The notes beneath the pieces were generated by a model. That model made no database searches. It was not told where the DNA came from and saw nothing but the letters and a program-made list of their open reading frames with translations. This document shows, in pieces, positions 61,768 through 64,000 of a DNA stretch of 64,000 bases (the first letter of the stretch is position 1; each line of letters starts with the position of its first letter). The position numbers were made by a program, and so were the translations under genes. Source of the DNA: Fictibacillus macauensis ZFHKF-1 (GTDB lineage Bacteria > Bacillota > Bacilli > Bacillales > Fictibacillaceae); the NCBI RefSeq assembly GCF_000269865.1, contig NZ_AKKV01000036.1, forward strand, positions 1 through 64,000. Direction: 5' to 3'.

Positions 61768-62633
61768 TGTGAGGTCTCCTTATAGCGGTGCTGCGCGTGA
61801 AGTTGATAGATTTTAGACGTAACGACTGCCTGTAGCGCTTCACGGATCGGAAGCAAGAGCTGTTCTGGCAAGGGATCTTGCCGTGTGAGGGTCGCGGCGG
61901 CTTTTTTTAAGCCTTCTGCCATCGCAATGCGACAGTCGGCATAAATGTTCACTTTGCTAATGCCATGCTGAATTGCGCGCTGTAGCTGATCATCGGGTGT
62001 TCCGGAGCCACCATGTAAAACGAGCGGTACTGAGCTCACCGCATTAATTTCTTGGAGACGCTCGATATGAAGTGACGGCTCGCTGTGATAGACACCGTGA
62101 GCGGTCCCAATGGAAACAGCAAGCGCATCACATGCAGTTGCCTCAATGAACGTTTGGACGCTTCTGGCATCGGTGAGCTGTGAATGCGAGCCATAATGAC
62201 CGCCAAGCTCGTGACCGCCGACATGACCAAGCTCCGCTTCAACGCTTGCACCATACGCAGCAGCGAGTTTCACCGCTTCACTCGTAAGCGCAATGTTTTC
62301 TGGAAGAGACAGTTGAGAGCCGTCGATCATGACCGACGTAAAGCCGTGTGCGAGTGCTTCTTCCACGAGCGTTACGTCCAGTGCATGATCTAAATGAAGC
62401 ACAACCGGGATGGAATAGCTTTTGGCTGCTTCCCGAATATAGTGTGCAAGATGAACGTAGCCGTTTGGCTCACGTAAATTATGTTCAAGACACATGAGGA
62501 TCACCGGCGATCCTTCCGCTTCAGCCGTATCTAGAATGGTGCGCACCATCACATCACCAATGACATCAAAAGCAGGGATGGCATAGTGATGCTGACGTGC
62601 ATGAGGTAAAACATCACGTAGTGTGACAAGCAT
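61764..62633 (-). CDS. Class II fructose-bisphosphate aldolase family protein
   Basis: This 289-residue zinc aldolase has metal ligands in VVLHLDHALD (about 80) and EAELGHVGG, and the phosphate-binding LHGGSGTP and KVNIYADCR. Class II aldolases of this type (FbaA/GatY/tagatose-like) cleave ketose 1-phosphates or 1,6-bisphosphates. It lies between an SDR and a dehydrogenase in a kinase-containing operon, so it probably cleaves a special sugar phosphate rather than serving glycolysis. GGAAGTG precedes the ATG. Confidence 0.9.
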   Translation of the reverse strand: MLVTLRDVLPHARQHHYAIPAFDVIGDVMVRTILDTAEAEGSPVILMCLEHNLREPNGYVHLAHYIREAAKSYSIPVVLHLDHALDVTLVEEALAHGFTSVMIDGSQLSLPENIALTSEAVKLAAAYGASVEAELGHVGGHELGGHYGSHSQLTDARSVQTFIEATACDALAVSIGTAHGVYHSEPSLHIERLQEINAVSSVPLVLHGGSGTPDDQLQRAIQHGISKVNIYADCRIAMAEGLKKAAATLTRQDPLPEQLLLPIREALQAVVTSKIYQLHAQHRYKETSQ

Positions 62634-62661
62634 CTTCTATTCACTTCCTTTTCATTCTGTG

Positions 62662-63420
62662 TTAGCGCATCAGCATGCCACCCGTCGCGTCTACGGTTGT
62701 ACCTGTCATATAACCAGCTCGGTTGGAGACGAGAAAGGTAGCGATGTTCGCAATCTCTTCAGGCGTTGCGACGCGTCCGAGCGGAATGCGCTTTTCATAA
62801 TAATCACGCCGCTCCTTTAACGCTGCTTCGGTCATATCGGTTTCCACAATGCCAAGCGCAAGCGCATTAACGCGAATGCCATGGGGCGCCATTTCTCGTG
62901 CCAGTGAAACAGTGAAAGACACGACACCTGCTTTGCTCGCCGCATAGTGGGCATGGCCAGTCGTGCTGCCATGAAAGGCGGCTTGCGACGTCATATTTAA
63001 AATAACGCCAGGCTGATTGTGGGCAAGCGCTTGTTGCACGAATGCTTGTGACGTTAAAAAAACACTCGTTAAATTAATCTGCATCGTTTCATTCCAGTCA
63101 GCAAGCGAGAGATCCTTCGCCCAGCCCTGTGGCCAGATGCCTGCATTGTTAATTAAAATATCAACGCTTCCGACGGCTTCGTAACACGCATCCATAAAGC
63201 GCTGACAGTCTGTAGCATCACCGAGATCACAAGCTAGCGCCAGCGCTTGACCGCCACTGGACACAATGGTACGCACGACGTCGAGCGCGGCTTCTTTACG
63301 AACGTGATAATGAACGATCACGGTGACACCCTCTGCGCCAAGAGCAAGAGCAATGGCGCGCCCTACTCCTCGGGAAGCACCTGTCACAATCGCTGTTTTG
63401 TTCTGTAGTGCTAAATCCAT
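62662..63420 (-). CDS. Short-chain dehydrogenase/reductase
   Basis: The 252-residue NAD(P)-dependent SDR has cofactor motif TGASRGVG (about 14-21), NNAG (about 91), catalytic Ser in NMTSQAA, and YAASK with Tyr and Lys (about 155-159). The C-terminal end GYMTGTTVDATGGMLMR is typical of the FabG-like group. In this operon it probably oxidises a polyol or sugar acid to the ketose. ATG 63420 follows GGAAGTG (a GTG at 63423 is possible). Confidence 0.9.
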   Translation of the reverse strand: MDLALQNKTAIVTGASRGVGRAIALALGAEGVTVIVHYHVRKEAALDVVRTIVSSGGQALALACDLGDATDCQRFMDACYEAVGSVDILINNAGIWPQGWAKDLSLADWNETMQINLTSVFLTSQAFVQQALAHNQPGVILNMTSQAAFHGSTTGHAHYAASKAGVVSFTVSLAREMAPHGIRVNALALGIVETDMTEAALKERRDYYEKRIPLGRVATPEEIANIATFLVSNRAGYMTGTTVDATGGMLMR

Positions 63421-63446
63421 CACGCTTCACTTCCTTTTACTCCTGC

Positions 63447-64000
63447 TTACCACACATGTTCAAGCGCATGTAAAACTGAGTGGAAACGAGTATATTTTGC
63501 TTCATAAATCGTTTGATGCTGTTCATTTGGAAAATAGACGTTTCCTGTATGAACCATATGCTGTGCGGCTTCGTGAAGCGACGCGTATTGTTTCGTTGCT
63601 ACAGCTGCGCACATCGCAGCGCCTAACGCACCTTGCTCTCGACTTTCCACTGTTTGAATGGGATAGCCAAGAATGTCAGCAAAGAGCTGCGTCCAAACAG
63701 TAGAACGGGCGGCACCGCCTGCTAAGCGGATCAACGCTGGTGACTTGCGGTGACGCAACAGCTTTTCAAGGTGAATTTTATGACCGAAGACGACCCCCTC
63801 ATACAGCGCTCGGAGCATATGGGCCTTCGTATGCCAGCTATTGATGCCAAAAAAACAGCCTTTCGCTTCAGGATGAACGTTGGAGCCGTATACATAAGGA
63901 AAAAAGAGAATATCACTCTCTTCGGGAGCAATGGTCATGACGAGCTCGTTACACAACGCATAGAGCGTTTCTTTGTGCTCGTTTGGAAAGTATTCTTTCA
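63447..64000 (-). CDS. FGGY-family carbohydrate kinase, C-terminal part (gene continues past the window end)
   Basis: The 184 residues visible are open to the window edge, so the N-terminus is missing. The C-terminal FGGY domain shows FFPYVYGSNVHPEAKGCFFG, then RLAGGAARSTVWTQLFADIL and the signature VESREQGALGAAMCA. FGGY kinases phosphorylate sugars such as xylulose, gluconate or similar. It is the first visible gene of a minus-strand operon with an SDR, an aldolase and a 2-hydroxyacid dehydrogenase. Confidence 0.9.
   Translation of the reverse strand, partial: KEYFPNEHKETLYALCNELVMTIAPEESDILFFPYVYGSNVHPEAKGCFFGINSWHTKAHMLRALYEGVVFGHKIHLEKLLRHRKSPALIRLAGGAARSTVWTQLFADILGYPIQTVESREQGALGAAMCAAVATKQYASLHEAAQHMVHTGNVYFPNEQHQTIYEAKYTRFHSVLHALEHVW

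Overview
The window is low-GC Bacillota DNA, most likely from a Bacillaceae species. It has strong AGGAGG-type ribosome binding sites, several GTG and TTG starts, many intrinsic terminators, a Bacillus cereus-type zinc phospholipase C, DbpA, DUF1672 lipoproteins and TcaA/YvbJ-type proteins. No rRNA, tRNA, phage or transposase gene is visible.

Layout. 1-3.3 kb: orphan SMI1/KNR4 immunity genes beside a decayed WHH-nuclease toxin tail, a decayed SMI1 gene, then dbpA. 3.5-6 kb: a PadR/DUF1048/ABC-2 drug-efflux-type operon with repeated dyad operators. 6-15.3 kb: unknown membrane-anchored proteins, another SMI1 gene, a HAD hydrolase broken by a stop codon, an ECF sigma factor with its membrane partner, a YVTN beta-propeller protein and a short PAS chemoreceptor. 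15.4-26.5 kb: a complete type I-C CRISPR-Cas locus (array 1, cas3, cas5-cas8c-cas7-cas4-cas1-cas2, array 2). 26.7-38 kb: a decayed membrane gene, membrane proteins, a 2-hydroxyacid dehydrogenase, DinB, a heterodimeric ABC exporter, an HTH protein, an MBL hydrolase, a lipoprotein and an unknown gene pair. 38-41.4 kb: phospholipase C and a homodimer-type ABC exporter. 41.4-46.5 kb: a zinc-ribbon/TcaA-like membrane operon. 46.7-52.7 kb: two secreted Big_4 paralogues, a divergent MerR/CPBP-protease pair, DUF4261 and VanZ. 52.8-56 kb: three tandem DUF1672 lipoproteins plus the 3' remnant of a fourth. 56-60.7 kb: M29 aminopeptidase, YdhK-like lipoprotein and a two-component system. 60.7-64 kb: a catabolic operon (FGGY kinase, SDR, class II aldolase, 2-hydroxyacid dehydrogenase) on the minus strand, running off the window end.

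The most interesting object is in the cas3-cas5 intergenic region. A solitary, shortened CRISPR-repeat-like hairpin lies on the minus strand (20011 to 19986). It has its own extended -10 promoter placed so that transcription would begin at the first repeat base, and a terminator follows it. Behind an 11-nt Cas5d-type handle is a guide whose first 17 bases match a site in the cas5 promoter. That site follows a TTC trinucleotide, the usual type I-C PAM, and the only mismatches within those 17 bases are at guide positions 6 and 12, the bases that type I Cascade flips out. This is the architecture expected of a crRNA-like RNA that makes Cascade repress its own operon (CreR/CreA-like). A three-codon mini-ORF containing an AUA codon sits directly behind the targeted promoter.

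Two otherwise normal genes (padR at 3639 and an ABC exporter at 39010) have ATC exactly where the homologous start ATG would be. Everything here is from reading the sequence; no database search was run.
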